Part shown: positions 16,811-25,094 of the stretch, piece by piece
Layout: each line of letters starts with the position of its first letter
How positions within the stretch are numbered: the first letter of the stretch is position 1
Origin: Streptomyces sp. 1331.2
GTDB taxonomy: Bacteria; Actinomycetota; Actinomycetes; Streptomycetales; Streptomycetaceae
Reading direction: 5' to 3'
Assembly (NCBI RefSeq): GCF_900199205.1
Contig: NZ_OBMJ01000001.1
Span: forward strand, 1,302,001 to 1,366,000
DNA length: 64,000 nt
The notes under the pieces: generated by a model
What the model saw: the letters and a program-made list of their open reading frames with translations, nothing else
What the model was told of the DNA's origin: nothing
Databases searched by the model: none
Program-made: the position numbers and the translations under genes

Positions 16811-16927
16811 GTAACAGATAACAGCTGACAGATTTCGAAATCTGTCAGCTGTTATCTGTCATCTGTTACCTGTTCGCTGCTACCTGTTCGCCGTTATTCG
16901 TTCGCTGTCACCTGTTCGCTGCCGGTC
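16811..16927. repeat. Heptad palindrome 2 with long one-sided heptad array
   Basis: A perfect 23-bp dyad (16814-16836 / 16837-16859) is centred on TTTCGAAA with no loop. The right arm then continues for about nine more 7-bp units (TCATCTG, TTACCTG, TTCGCTG and variants), alternating so that a 14-bp period is also seen, up to about 16927. It lies between paaA and the M20 peptidase gene, which ends at 16949 on the minus strand. It is the most asymmetric of the seven elements. Confidence 0.88.
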
Positions 16928-16948
16928 GACCGCTTGCCCGTCGTGCAC

Positions 16949-18466
16949 TCACCCCTCTGCACGGTCACGCAGTCGTGGCAGCGGGACGGCGAGGAGCGCG
17001 GCCAGCAGGGCGACCCGGGGGCCGATCTGGTCCAGCCGGACGTACTCGTGCCGGGCGTGGGCGCCGGCACCGACTGCGCCGAAGCCGTCCAGGGTCGGAA
17101 GCCCACGGGAGCCCGGCAGATTGGTGTCCCCCGCCCCACCCGCCGGGGCGCCGTCCAACTGCTGCCCGAGCACCGCGGCGAGCGAACGCACGTGCCGCAG
17201 CAGCGGATTGCCGGTCCGCTCGGGCCATGCCGGGCGGCTGGACAGCACCTCCGTCCGCACCCGGGCACCCGGACGCAGCGCGGTGAGCCGGGCGAGGTGG
17301 TCGAGCGTACGGCGCTGCGCCTCGGCGGTGGCGAACCGCAGCCCGAGCTCGGCCTCGGCCCGGCCCGCGACCACGTTGGCCCGCGAACCCCCGCTGATCC
17401 GACCGGCGTTGAGCTCGGTACCGGGCTGGCCGGCCAGGCCGCGGACGAGGACCAGCTGGTCCACCAGCTCGTCGACCGCCGACACCCCGTCGTGGGCGTC
17501 GTTGCCCGCGTGCGCCTCGCGCCCGGTCACGGTGAGCCGGACCCTGGTGCTGCCGCGCCGCGCGGTCTTCAACCGGCCGTCGGGGTGCGGCGGTTCGAGG
17601 CCCAGTACGGCCACCGCGCCGCGCAGTTGGCGTTCGACCAGGCGCCGGCCGTCCGGGCTGCCGACCTCCTCGTCGGAAACCACGACCAGCCGCACGCTCC
17701 GGTGCGGCCGCTCCCCCAGATCGGCGAGCAGCGCCAATGCGCCTTCCAGGATGGCGAGTCCGCCCTTCATGTCGACCACGCCGGGGCCGGTGAGCCGGCC
17801 GTCCTGCTCGGCGACCGGCCAGTCCGCCAGGGTTCCGACCGGCCAGACGGTGTCGTGGTGGCCGACGATCAGCAGGTGCGGCAGGGACTCGTCCCTCCCC
17901 TCCCACTCCAGGACGAGGTGGTCCCCCGCCGGGCCGGGTTCGCGACGGGCGGTGGCACCGGTGGCGCGGAAGCCGGCGGCCAACTCCTCGGCGAGGGCGT
18001 CGAGTCGGGGGGCGTCGCCGCTGGGCGACTCGATCCGGGCCAGGTCGGCGCAGCGGCGCCGGACGGCCCCGGCGAGGGTACGGGCGCGGGCGCTGAGCGC
18101 CTGCGGCAGACCGGGCAGCGCCGCGGTGACCGGAAGGTTCGTGACCGGAACGCTCGCGCCGGGGGCGACCGTCACTCTCGCCGCGGGTGTCTGCACGGTC
18201 GCCGGTTGCACCGCGGGCGACGTCATTGTCGCCGGTTGCACAGCAGGTGTCTTCACGGTCGCCGGTTGCACAGCAGGTGCCTTCACAGCGGGCGACTTCA
18301 GGGCGGGACCGTTCGCCATCGCGGAGTTCCCGGCGACAGCGTTCGCCTCGGTGGCAGCCGCGGCAAGGGCCTCCCCATCAGCGGCGGCGGGGACGGAGGC
18401 CTGGGCTCGGTCGGGTTCTGCGGCGGCACCCGGTGCCGCGGGCGACCCGACGATCTGGGGACTCAA
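16949..18466 (-). CDS. M20 family metallopeptidase (carboxypeptidase G2-like)
   Basis: A zinc amidohydrolase/peptidase. The core has GHHDTVWPVG (first metal His and catalytic Asp), GPGVVDMKGG (bridging Asp), SDEEVGSPDG (catalytic and ligand Glu) and GREAHAGND in the dimerisation domain, in the CPG2/M20A order. The core starts about 125 residues in. The preceding part is Ala/Pro-rich, with three 10-residue repeats (PAVQPAT). The first codon is a TTG that overlaps the stop of a 57-codon frame with a strong ribosome site (TTGA). ATG 18319 or later starts are possible and would shorten this extension. The substrate is unknown. Confidence 0.82.
   Translation of the reverse strand: MSPQIVGSPAAPGAAAEPDRAQASVPAAADGEALAAAATEANAVAGNSAMANGPALKSPAVKAPAVQPATVKTPAVQPATMTSPAVQPATVQTPAARVTVAPGASVPVTNLPVTAALPGLPQALSARARTLAGAVRRRCADLARIESPSGDAPRLDALAEELAAGFRATGATARREPGPAGDHLVLEWEGRDESLPHLLIVGHHDTVWPVGTLADWPVAEQDGRLTGPGVVDMKGGLAILEGALALLADLGERPHRSVRLVVVSDEEVGSPDGRRLVERQLRGAVAVLGLEPPHPDGRLKTARRGSTRVRLTVTGREAHAGNDAHDGVSAVDELVDQLVLVRGLAGQPGTELNAGRISGGSRANVVAGRAEAELGLRFATAEAQRRTLDHLARLTALRPGARVRTEVLSSRPAWPERTGNPLLRHVRSLAAVLGQQLDGAPAGGAGDTNLPGSRGLPTLDGFGAVGAGAHARHEYVRLDQIGPRVALLAALLAVPLPRLRDRAEG
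18197..18290. repeat. 30-bp tandem repeat inside the peptidase gene
   Basis: Three copies of a 30-bp unit beginning GTCGCCGGTTGCAC encode 10-residue PAVQPAT-type repeats near the peptidase N-terminus. The copies differ by a few bases, and the reading frame is kept. Confidence 0.8.
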
Positions 18467-18636
18467 CGCTCGCCTCCGCGGCCGCCGCCGGTATTCAGCG
18501 GCCGGACCGGCCGACCGATCCCGCCCGGGTGCCAGGCCCGGCCGGATCGCACCGGTCGGCCGGGATGACCTGCGGTCCGCCCCTGCGGCCCGTCTGGCCC
18601 AAGTGTGGTGGAACGGCTGGGCGGCGTGCTTGGCAT
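18463..18636 (-). CDS. Possible 57-aa small protein upstream of the M20 gene
   Basis: An ATG at 18636 stands 4 nt after AGGAGGA, the best ribosome site in this area. It opens 57 codons and stops with a TGA that overlaps the TTG start of the M20 gene (TTGA). The product is basic and Gly/Arg/Pro-rich (ends GGGRGGER), with no domain or signal. It may be a coupling leader for the peptidase. Confidence 0.35.
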   Translation of the reverse strand: MPSTPPSRSTTLGPDGPQGRTAGHPGRPVRSGRAWHPGGIGRPVRPLNTGGGRGGER

Positions 18637-19141
18637 TGCGTCCTCCTCGCTCGATCCGGTGGCCCCGGTCCGCCCGGAGCCCCGTGGACGGCGGCCTCCT
18701 TGCGGTGGGCGCGTGGCCGAACCACCGCAGGGAAGCCGAGATGTGAGCCTAGAAGAACCGTTCGGTTTCCTGCGAGGTGGCCCTGCTCCCAACGTGCCGG
18801 TACGAGCCCGACCTCGGACACCCGTCGGGGAACGGCGACGGGCGCACGGCACGCGGGCCTGGATCGGCGCGCGGGCGCGGTCGCCGGATCGCGCCCATCT
18901 CCACCATGGACCCGCCGCCGGAGTTCGGCAGCGCAAACCGCCAAGGCACGGCAATTCCACGCCGGATGGGTGACATCGGCTCAGCATGCGGTACGAACCG
19001 GGAGCACGCGACGGCTCAGGAAAGCCCGGCCATCGGACCGGCCTGACTCCGGGGGAACCTCCGGGGAACACCCGCGTGAACACGGGCCGGTGGGATGCCC
19101 CGACGAGCCCCGCCGTGCACCGTCGGACGCAAGCACGGCGC
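18637..19141. other. Intergenic region without a supported gene
   Basis: About 505 bp between the small frame upstream of the M20 gene and the end of the response regulator gene. Several frames are open, but none has a ribosome site and coding-like composition together. I see no hairpin terminator or repeat. The promoter for the M20 transcript should lie at the low-coordinate end. Confidence 0.5.
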
Positions 19142-19801
19142 TCAGGCGCCGTCTCCGACCAATCCCGCATCGCGCGCCAGCAACGCGGCCTGGACCCGGT
19201 TGCCGACGCCGAGCCCGGTCAGGATCCGGCTGACGTGCGCCTTGACCGTACTCTCCCGCATCCCCAGCACGCCCGCGATCTCCGCGTTGGAGAGCCCGTC
19301 GGCGAGTTCGCGCAGTACGTCGGTCTCGCGCGGGGTGAGCCCGGCGACCCGGCCGCGGGCGGCGACCGACCTCGGCGCGCCGACCCGGTGGTACCGGTCG
19401 ATCAGGCGTCGCGCCGCCGCCGGGTGCAGCATCCCCTGCCCGCCGGCGACGACGTGCACGGCCCTGGCGATCTCGGCGGGTGGGGTGTCCTTGAGCAGGA
19501 AGCCGTCGGCCCCGGCGGCGAGCGCCTGGTACACGTACTCGTCCAGGTCGAAGGTGGTGAGCGCGATGACCCTCGGGGCGTCCGGCAGTTCGCGCAGGCG
19601 CCGGGTCGCGGCGATGCCGTCGAGCCGGGGCATCCTGATGTCCATCAGCGCGACGTCGATCCGCCGGCTTCCGGCGAGTTCGACGGCCTGGAGGCCGTCC
19701 GCCGCTTCCGCGACCACGGTGAGCGCCGGGTCCTGGGCGAGCAGGTCGACCAGGCCGAGGCGGACCAGTGCGTCGTCGTCGACCACCATCGTTCGGATCA
19801 T
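19142..19801 (-). CDS. NarL/FixJ-type response regulator
   Basis: A 219-residue DNA-binding regulator. The receiver domain has acidic pocket DDD (residues 8-10) and phospho-acceptor D54 in ALMDIRMP. The C-terminal LuxR helix-turn-helix is LTPRETDVLRELADGLSNAEIAGVLG. The ATG at 19801 overlaps the kinase stop (ATGA). Its target is unknown; no transporter or divergent gene directly adjoins. Confidence 0.9.
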   Translation of the reverse strand: MIRTMVVDDDALVRLGLVDLLAQDPALTVVAEAADGLQAVELAGSRRIDVALMDIRMPRLDGIAATRRLRELPDAPRVIALTTFDLDEYVYQALAAGADGFLLKDTPPAEIARAVHVVAGGQGMLHPAAARRLIDRYHRVGAPRSVAARGRVAGLTPRETDVLRELADGLSNAEIAGVLGMRESTVKAHVSRILTGLGVGNRVQAALLARDAGLVGDGA

Positions 19802-21153
19802 GGGACGTCCTTCGGCTGCTGTGGCGGCCGGCTCGGTCGCTCCGGCCCCTGCGGTCGTGGGGGCGGTCCACCGGTACCAGGCCTGGGCCCAGGCACCGCA
19901 GCCGTAGCCGGAGTCGGAGTCGGAGCCGCCACCGGCTCCGGTACCGGCCGCGGCAGGCGCTCCGACGCGGGTAAGCGAGCGGAGAGCCGGAAGCCACCGC
20001 TGCCGTCCGGGCCGGCGTCGAGGTGACCGCCGAGCGCCGCGACCCGCTCGCTCAGCCCCACCAGGCCGTATCCGCTGCCGCCGACCGGCTCCTCGGGAAG
20101 AGCCGCGCCCGGGCCGTTGCGCACCTCGACGGTGGTCGTCGGTGCCCCGTAGCCGACCCGGACGATGACGGGCGCGGCGGGAGCGTACTTGCGGGCGTTG
20201 GTCAACGCTTCCTGGACCAGGCGGTGCACGGCCAGGCGGTGGGTGGTCGGGACGGTCTCCGAGTCCCCGGAAAGGGCCAGTTCGACCTGCTGGCCGGCCT
20301 GGGTGGCCTCGTCGACGAGTTCGGTGAGGTCGCGCAGGGCGGGCGCCGGGACCGGAGCGGGCCCGCCGGACACCTCGGGCTCAGCCCCGGTGGCTCGGGC
20401 GTCATGCGTCGGCGGGTCGGCGCGCAGCGCTCCCAGGACGTCGCGCAGGTCGTCGAGCGAGCGGGCGGCGGTGGTGCGCAGCAGTTCGAGGCGGTGGGTG
20501 AGCCGGTCCTGGTCGGCGGCGAGGGTGCCGGCCCGGGCCTGGTCGCGCAGGACCCCGGCGTGCAGCACCAGCAGGCTGAGCCGGTGGGCCAGCACGTCGT
20601 GCATCTCCCGTGCGATCCGGCCGCGTTCGGCGGCCCTGGCCTGGTCGGCGCGCAGCTCGCGCTCGCGGCGCAGCGCGTCGACCTGTTGATGGAGGGTGCG
20701 GATCAGGGCGCGTCTGCCGTGCAGCCACAGGCCGAAGGACAGGGTGGCGGCCTGGACGAGGAGTTGGGATCCGGTGGTACCGGCCCAGCCGACCAGCGAC
20801 TCGGCGCCGGTCGCGCTGCCCACCGCGATGATCGCGCCGCCCACGACCGCCGGGCCGGGGCGGCCGAGATGGGCGAGGTGGAAAACGCTGAACAGGCCGG
20901 GGAAGGCCCGGTTGAGCAGCCCGCCGGTGAGCACCGGCAGTACGGCGGAGGCGACGGGGTAGCGGCGTGCGAACAGCAGCGAGAGCGAGGCGAGCGCGGC
21001 CACCACCGTTCGCGGCACGCGCAGCGGCCCGTCGGAGTGCAGCCACTGGGCCAGGGCCTCCTCGGCGGTGAGGCCGAGCACGCCCAGCAGCAGCAAGGTG
21101 TCGGTCCACGGCCGGTGTTCAGGGCCGTACCACCCGAGCGGCATCCTGCGCAT
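19798..21153 (-). CDS. Sensor histidine kinase (HisKA_3 type)
   Basis: A 451-residue membrane kinase. It has four or five N-terminal hydrophobic segments (about 17-145) and RIAREMHDVLAHRLSLLVLHAG with phospho-acceptor H185. The ATPase N box is LVQEALTNARKYAPAAP and the G box GYGLVGLSERVAALGG. A Pro-rich tail of about 50 residues follows the catalytic domain, which is uncommon. ATG 21153 follows AGGAGGGAGGAG. The partner is the overlapping response regulator. Confidence 0.9.
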   Translation of the reverse strand: MRRMPLGWYGPEHRPWTDTLLLLGVLGLTAEEALAQWLHSDGPLRVPRTVVAALASLSLLFARRYPVASAVLPVLTGGLLNRAFPGLFSVFHLAHLGRPGPAVVGGAIIAVGSATGAESLVGWAGTTGSQLLVQAATLSFGLWLHGRRALIRTLHQQVDALRRERELRADQARAAERGRIAREMHDVLAHRLSLLVLHAGVLRDQARAGTLAADQDRLTHRLELLRTTAARSLDDLRDVLGALRADPPTHDARATGAEPEVSGGPAPVPAPALRDLTELVDEATQAGQQVELALSGDSETVPTTHRLAVHRLVQEALTNARKYAPAAPVIVRVGYGAPTTTVEVRNGPGAALPEEPVGGSGYGLVGLSERVAALGGHLDAGPDGSGGFRLSARLPASERLPRPVPEPVAAPTPTPATAAVPGPRPGTGGPPPRPQGPERPSRPPQQPKDVP

Positions 21154-21216
21154 GGAACTCCTCCCTCCTCGCTCCGCCCGTCGTTCGGACCGTCGTTCGG
21201 TCCATCGGGCTCGATG

Positions 21217-21385
21217 CTAGGGCCTGTCCGGCGGATCTTGTCGGATCAGCGCGCGGCGGCGGGCGCCCGTCTGGGCGTGCGCCCGAATCGCCCTCGTACT
21301 GGGTGTACTTGGACGATTCGGGCGTGCGTCCAGGCGGGATGATCCGGCGTCGTGCGCCCGGCAAGATCCGCCGGACAGGCCCTAG
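21217..21385. mobile_element. 169-bp MITE-like palindromic element
   Basis: Terminal inverted repeats of 24 bp are perfect: CTAGGGCCTGTCCGGCGGAT ... at 21217-21240, and its reverse complement at 21362-21385. The inner part is itself an imperfect palindrome (CGCCCGAATCG ... CGATTCGGGCG). It has no coding capacity. From memory, elements with GGGCCTGTCCGGCGGATC ends recur in Streptomyces genomes and look like non-autonomous IS derivatives; no transposase is in the window. The CTAG on both ends may include a TA or CTAG target duplication. It sits between the kinase promoter and the methyltransferase promoter. Confidence 0.75.
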
Positions 21386-21491
21386 GGGCGGCCGGCTCCG
21401 GGGCGCCTCTGTCTTCCGGGTTCCGGCACCCTCGACTTTCGTCGGGGGCCGGCGCCGCTGACCGGCCGATTCCCGGCGCACCCGCGTTGCC

Positions 21492-21505
21492 TAGCGTCGA
21501 CGGCA
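21492..21505 (+). promoter_or_regulatory. Likely leaderless promoter of the methyltransferase
   Basis: A -10 like TAGCGT (21492-21497) ends 7 bp before the ATG at 21505, which has no ribosome site. This spacing places the transcription start on or next to the ATG, a pattern repeated before several genes here. Confidence 0.45.
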
Positions 21506-22320
21506 TGACGAACGAACAGCTCCGACACCTCGCCGACTACCTTGTCCCGCAGCGCAGTTCACCCTACGGCGACGGCAGGGACCACCTGCTGTTCCTCGCC
21601 GAGGCCCTGCGCACCTTCCGTGACACCGGCGCGCTGGCCCCGAGCGGCGCCGATCTGGTGAACGCCCTCGTGGTGCCGGTCACCAGCCGCCCGAACCGTC
21701 CGATCTCGGTGCTGGAGGTCGGCGCCGGCACCGGTGTGGTGACCCGCCGGCTCGCCCGGATGCTGCGCCCGGGCGACCGCCTGCACGTCGTCGAGGCGAA
21801 CCCGCGGTTCGCCGAACGGCTGCGGGACGACCCGGTGCTGGCCGCGCGCCACCCGGGCGTCGGGCTGCGGCTGTCGGCCTGCCGGGTCGAGCAGCTGCCC
21901 GAGCAGTCCAGGCGATCCGGCGAGGCCGAGCAGTCCGGCCGGCCCGAGCAGTCCGGCGAGTCCTGGGAGCGGTACGACGTGATCGTGTCCGGGCTGCCGT
22001 TCACCAACTTCACGCCCGAGCAGGTCCGCGACATCCTCGATCTCTACCTGCGGCTGCTGGCCCCCGGCGGCGAGCTGACGTACTTCGGCTACCTGGGGAC
22101 GACGACGGCCCGCACCCTCGTCTCGGGGCCCCGCCGCGGTGCCCGGCACCGGGCGGTGGTCCGGCTGCTGCGGCAGTTCGAGGCGGCGTACGGGCTCGGC
22201 GAGCGCACGGTGTGGCGCAACCTTCCGCCCGCCCGCGCGTACCTCCTCCGCTCCCACCAGCGCCCCGACGGGCTACCGGGCCGAACAGATGACAATCGAC
22301 AGATTTCAACTTTCAGATAA
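21505..22320 (+). CDS. Class I SAM-dependent methyltransferase (PmtA-like)
   Basis: A 271-residue soluble methyltransferase. Motif I is VLEVGAGTGVVTRRLA and the acidic residue after strand 2 is in LHVVEANPRF. YDVIVSGLPFTNF resembles the SGLPF motif of phospholipid N-methyltransferases and rRNA adenine dimethylases. A Ser/Gln/Glu-rich insert (EQSGRPEQSGES) lies before it. The last about 12 residues and the stop codon lie inside heptad palindrome 3, so the C-terminus may have been rewritten by that element. The substrate (lipid or other) is not settled. Confidence 0.75.
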   Translation: MTNEQLRHLADYLVPQRSSPYGDGRDHLLFLAEALRTFRDTGALAPSGADLVNALVVPVTSRPNRPISVLEVGAGTGVVTRRLARMLRPGDRLHVVEANPRFAERLRDDPVLAARHPGVGLRLSACRVEQLPEQSRRSGEAEQSGRPEQSGESWERYDVIVSGLPFTNFTPEQVRDILDLYLRLLAPGGELTYFGYLGTTTARTLVSGPRRGARHRAVVRLLRQFEAAYGLGERTVWRNLPPARAYLLRSHQRPDGLPGRTDDNRQISTFR

Positions 22321-22365
22321 CAGACGACAGCGAACAGATTTTGAAATCTGTTCGCCGTCGTGTCA
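22284..22365. repeat. Heptad palindrome 3 (compound)
   Basis: Seven-bp units CAGATGA, CAATCGA, CAGATTT, CAACTTT, CAGATAA, CAGACGA and CAGCGAA run into a dyad (22324-22341 / 22344-22361) centred on TTTTGAAA, with one mismatch. The first part looks like the left half and core (TTTCAAC) of a second element. The element contains the methyltransferase stop codon and lies 78 bp before the aldo-keto reductase start, between two plus-strand genes. Confidence 0.85.
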
Positions 22366-22442
22366 TAGTGACACCCGGGCCACCCTGCCCACGCCCCGCC
22401 GTCACCCCGGCGTCGCGCCCGCCCCCGGTCCCTGGAGTCACC

Positions 22443-23456
22443 GTGTCCTCGACCACCCGCCCCACCCAGCGCCGCCTCGGCGCCGCCGGCCCCGTCACCT
22501 CGGCCCTCGGCCTCGGCTGCATGGGCATGTCCGACCTGTACGGCCCGGCCGACGAGGCCGAGAGCATCGCCACCATCCACGCCGCCCTCGACGCGGGCAT
22601 CACCCTGCTCGACACCGGCGACTTCTACGGCATGGGCCACAACGAACTGCTCATCCACGAGGCACTGCGCGGGCGCGACCGCGAGAGCGTGCAGATCAGC
22701 GTGAAGTTCGGCGCCCAGCGCAGCCCGGACGGCCAGTGGCTCGGCTACGACGCGAGCCCCGCCGCCACCAAGACGGCGCTCAGCTACACCTTGCGCCGCC
22801 TGCGCACCGACCACATCGACGTCTACCGCCCGGCCCGCCTCGACCCGAACGTCCCGATCGAGGAGACCGTCGGCGCCATCGCCGACCTGGTGAAGGCCGG
22901 CTACGTCCGCCACATCGGCCTCTCCGAGGTCGGCGCCGACACCCTGCGCCGCGCCGCCGCAGTCCACCCGATCAGCGACCTGCAGATCGAGTACTCGCTG
23001 CTCAGCCGCTCGATCGAGGCTGCCGTCCTCCCCACCGCCCGCGAACTCGGCATCGGCATCACCGCGTACGGCGTGCTCTCCCGCGGCCTGCTCAGCGGCC
23101 ACTGGAACCAGGAACGCGCGCTCACCGGCACCGACTTCCGCAGCCACAGCCCACGCTTCCAGGGCGAGAACCTGACCCACAACCTCGCACTGGTCGAGGC
23201 GCTGCGCACGATCGCCGCCGCCAAGGAGGCGACCGTCGCCCAGGTCGCCATCGCCTGGGTGGCCTCGCGCGGGCAGGACGTCGTGCCGCTGGTCGGCGCC
23301 CGCCGCCGGGAGCGCCTGACCGAGGCCCTCGGCGCCCTGGACGTCACGCTGACCGCGGCGGACCTCGCCGCCATCGAGGCGGCCGTCCCCGCCGGCGCCG
23401 CCGCAGGCGACCGGTACGCTGCCGCCCAGATGGCCCATCTGGACAGCGAGCGCTGA
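22443..23456 (+). CDS. Aldo-keto reductase
   Basis: A 337-residue NADPH-dependent oxidoreductase with a TIM-barrel AKR pattern: ALGLGCMGMSDLYG, LLDTGDFYGMGHNE (Asp and Tyr of the tetrad), and VQISVKFGAQ (Lys). The segment DVYRPARLDPNVPIEETVG replaces the usual Y-x-H-R-x-D; the position of the tetrad His is Ala here. GTG 22443 follows CTGGAG. It is followed after 80 bp by a TetR regulator on the same strand, which likely controls it. Substrate unknown. Confidence 0.88.
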   Translation: MSSTTRPTQRRLGAAGPVTSALGLGCMGMSDLYGPADEAESIATIHAALDAGITLLDTGDFYGMGHNELLIHEALRGRDRESVQISVKFGAQRSPDGQWLGYDASPAATKTALSYTLRRLRTDHIDVYRPARLDPNVPIEETVGAIADLVKAGYVRHIGLSEVGADTLRRAAAVHPISDLQIEYSLLSRSIEAAVLPTARELGIGITAYGVLSRGLLSGHWNQERALTGTDFRSHSPRFQGENLTHNLALVEALRTIAAAKEATVAQVAIAWVASRGQDVVPLVGARRRERLTEALGALDVTLTAADLAAIEAAVPAGAAAGDRYAAAQMAHLDSER

Positions 23457-23536
23457 GCAGCCCGGCCCGCTGCTCCGGCCCGCCCCGCCGGAGCACAGCA
23501 CCACCCGATCGAACGACCCTAAGGACGGACCACCCC

Positions 23537-24124
23537 GTGACCACGGACACCACACTCACCGCCGAGCAGGTCCTCATCGCGGCGGAGGACGTCCTCCGGC
23601 GGTTCGGCCCGGCCAAGGCCACCGTCGTGGACGTCGCCCGCATCCTCGGCGTCAGCCACAGCAGCGTCTACCGCCACTTCCCGAGCAAGGCCGCGCTGCG
23701 CGAGGCGGTCACCCAGCGCTGGCTCGACCAGGCGCACCACGAGCTCGCGGCCATCACCATCGAGGGCGGCCACTCCGCCGAGCGGCTGCACCGCTGGCTC
23801 GGCACGCTGTTCGCGGCCAAGCGGAAGAAGGCGCTCGACGACCCGGAGCTGTTCGCCACCTACATGGTGCTGGTCGAGGAGAACAGCGCCACCGTCGAGG
23901 CGCACATCGACACGCTGGTCGACCAGATCGCACAGATCATCCACGACGGCGTGGACGAGAAGGAGTTCAAGCTCGCCCACATCCTCAGCACCGCCCGCGC
24001 CGTCTTCGACGCCACCGCCCCGTTCCACGACCCGGCCTACGCCTCCACCTGGTCCGTCCCGGGCGCCGACGACCGCTTCGAGGCCGTCTGGAAGCTCGTC
24101 CTCGGCGGCCTGAAGGCGAAGTGA
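23537..24124 (+). CDS. TetR family transcriptional regulator
   Basis: A 195-residue regulator. The N-terminal helix-turn-helix is TVVDVARILGVSHSSVYRHFPSKAALREAV; the C-terminal ligand domain (about 70-195) is helical, with YMVLVEENSATVEAHIDTL. GTG 23537 follows AAGGAC. Position suggests it regulates the aldo-keto reductase just upstream. I did not find a clear palindromic operator in the 80-bp gap. Confidence 0.9.
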   Translation: MTTDTTLTAEQVLIAAEDVLRRFGPAKATVVDVARILGVSHSSVYRHFPSKAALREAVTQRWLDQAHHELAAITIEGGHSAERLHRWLGTLFAAKRKKALDDPELFATYMVLVEENSATVEAHIDTLVDQIAQIIHDGVDEKEFKLAHILSTARAVFDATAPFHDPAYASTWSVPGADDRFEAVWKLVLGGLKAK

Positions 24125-24158
24125 CGACAGCGAAGTGACGGACCGTCACTCGGGCTGA

Positions 24159-24662
24159 CCCGCCGAACTCCCGGCGCTCACCACGCACTTCCACCCGGAG
24201 GCGGTCATCGGCGCGCTGGCGGTCGCCCTTGCGGCCGCGCTCGCCGTCCGGAGCCGCGGTGAAACCGCCCCGGGCCGGGCCGAGTTGCTGACCGAGGTCG
24301 CCGGGCGGCGGCCGGTGAGCGACGTCCGCTCCGGCCTGCGGATAGCCGCCCGGCTGCCCGAGCACACCAGCGTCCGCCAGGCCGCCACCGTGCTCGGCTC
24401 CGGGGTGCTGATCTCCGCCCCGGACACCGTCCCGTTCGCCCTCTGGTCCGCCTCCGGGCACCTGGACTCGCTGCCCGGGGCCGTCTGGCACACCCTGGAG
24501 GGCTGGGGCGACATGGACACCACCTGCGCCATCGCCGCGGGGGTGGTGGCCGCCCGCACCGGGCTCGCCGGGGTCCCGCCCGCCTGGCTGGTGGCCCGGG
24601 AGGGGTTGCCGGGCTGGGGCGGGGACGGTCAGCGCCGGACGATGCGGTGGAGCACTCCGTAG
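24159..24662 (+). pseudogene. Truncated ADP-ribosylglycohydrolase remnant
   Basis: The frame encodes the C-terminal half of a DraG-like ADP-ribosylglycohydrolase: LTTHFHPEAVIGALAVALAAA, then GVLISAPDTVPFALWSASGHLD and GWGDMDTTCAIAAGVVAARTG with the D-x-D-T-T metal motif. An in-frame TGA at 24156-24158 closes the frame upstream, and no ATG or GTG occurs before the conserved part; only a TTG at 24285. The N-terminal half with the first metal ligands is absent, and TetR ends 34 bp upstream. The 3' end overlaps the convergent YeaQ-like gene by 34 bp. Intact DraG enzymes remove ADP-ribose from proteins; this copy should be dead. Confidence 0.75.
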
Positions 24663-24895
24663 AGGAACAGCAGCACCACGGCGCCGCCGATCGCGGAGAC
24701 CCAGGTCGTCAGGTCGAGGAAGCTCACCCTGACCGACTGGTGCATCCAGTGCGAGACGATCCAGGTGCCGACGTAGGAGCCGGCGATGCCGATCAGGGTC
24801 GTGCCGATCAGGCCGCGATCACCCTTGCCCGGCAGCGCCATCCTGGCCAGGGTCCCCGACACCAGGCCCAGTACGATCCACGCCATCCAGCTCAT
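24629..24895 (-). CDS. YeaQ/YmgE/GlsB family membrane protein (copy 1)
   Basis: An 88-residue membrane protein with three hydrophobic segments and Gly-rich helices (WIVLGLVSGTLARMALPGKG, then GLIGTTLIGIAGSYVGTWI and WVSAIGGAVVLLFLYG), the hallmark of the transglycosylase-associated GlsB/YeaQ family, linked in other bacteria to envelope stress. ATG 24895 follows GAGGGGCGACGG. A sister gene lies 200 bp upstream on the same strand. Confidence 0.88.
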   Translation of the reverse strand: MSWMAWIVLGLVSGTLARMALPGKGDRGLIGTTLIGIAGSYVGTWIVSHWMHQSVRVSFLDLTTWVSAIGGAVVLLFLYGVLHRIVRR

Positions 24896-25094
24896 CCGTC
24901 GCCCCTCGCGTCCTCGACGTGACGGCCCCGTCGAGACACACCGGGCCCGGTCCGAAGGACGCGGGAGGGCGCCGGATGGTTTCCGGTGCCCGGAACGACC
25001 GGCGCGAACCGGCCACCGGCGCCGCCACCCCGGGCCACCACCCCGGGCCACCACCCCGGAGCCGCCGGCCGTGGCCGGTAGCCGAACCCGCCCG

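Noticed and set aside
16811..16927. Heptad arrays as a CRISPR array
   Set aside because: The repeat unit is 7 bp with no unique spacers of regular length, and no cas genes are near.
22089..23555. A 488-codon minus-strand frame over the aldo-keto reductase
   Set aside because: It is antisense to a gene with clear AKR motifs, and its translation is a Gly/Val/Asp-rich shadow typical of high-GC antisense frames.
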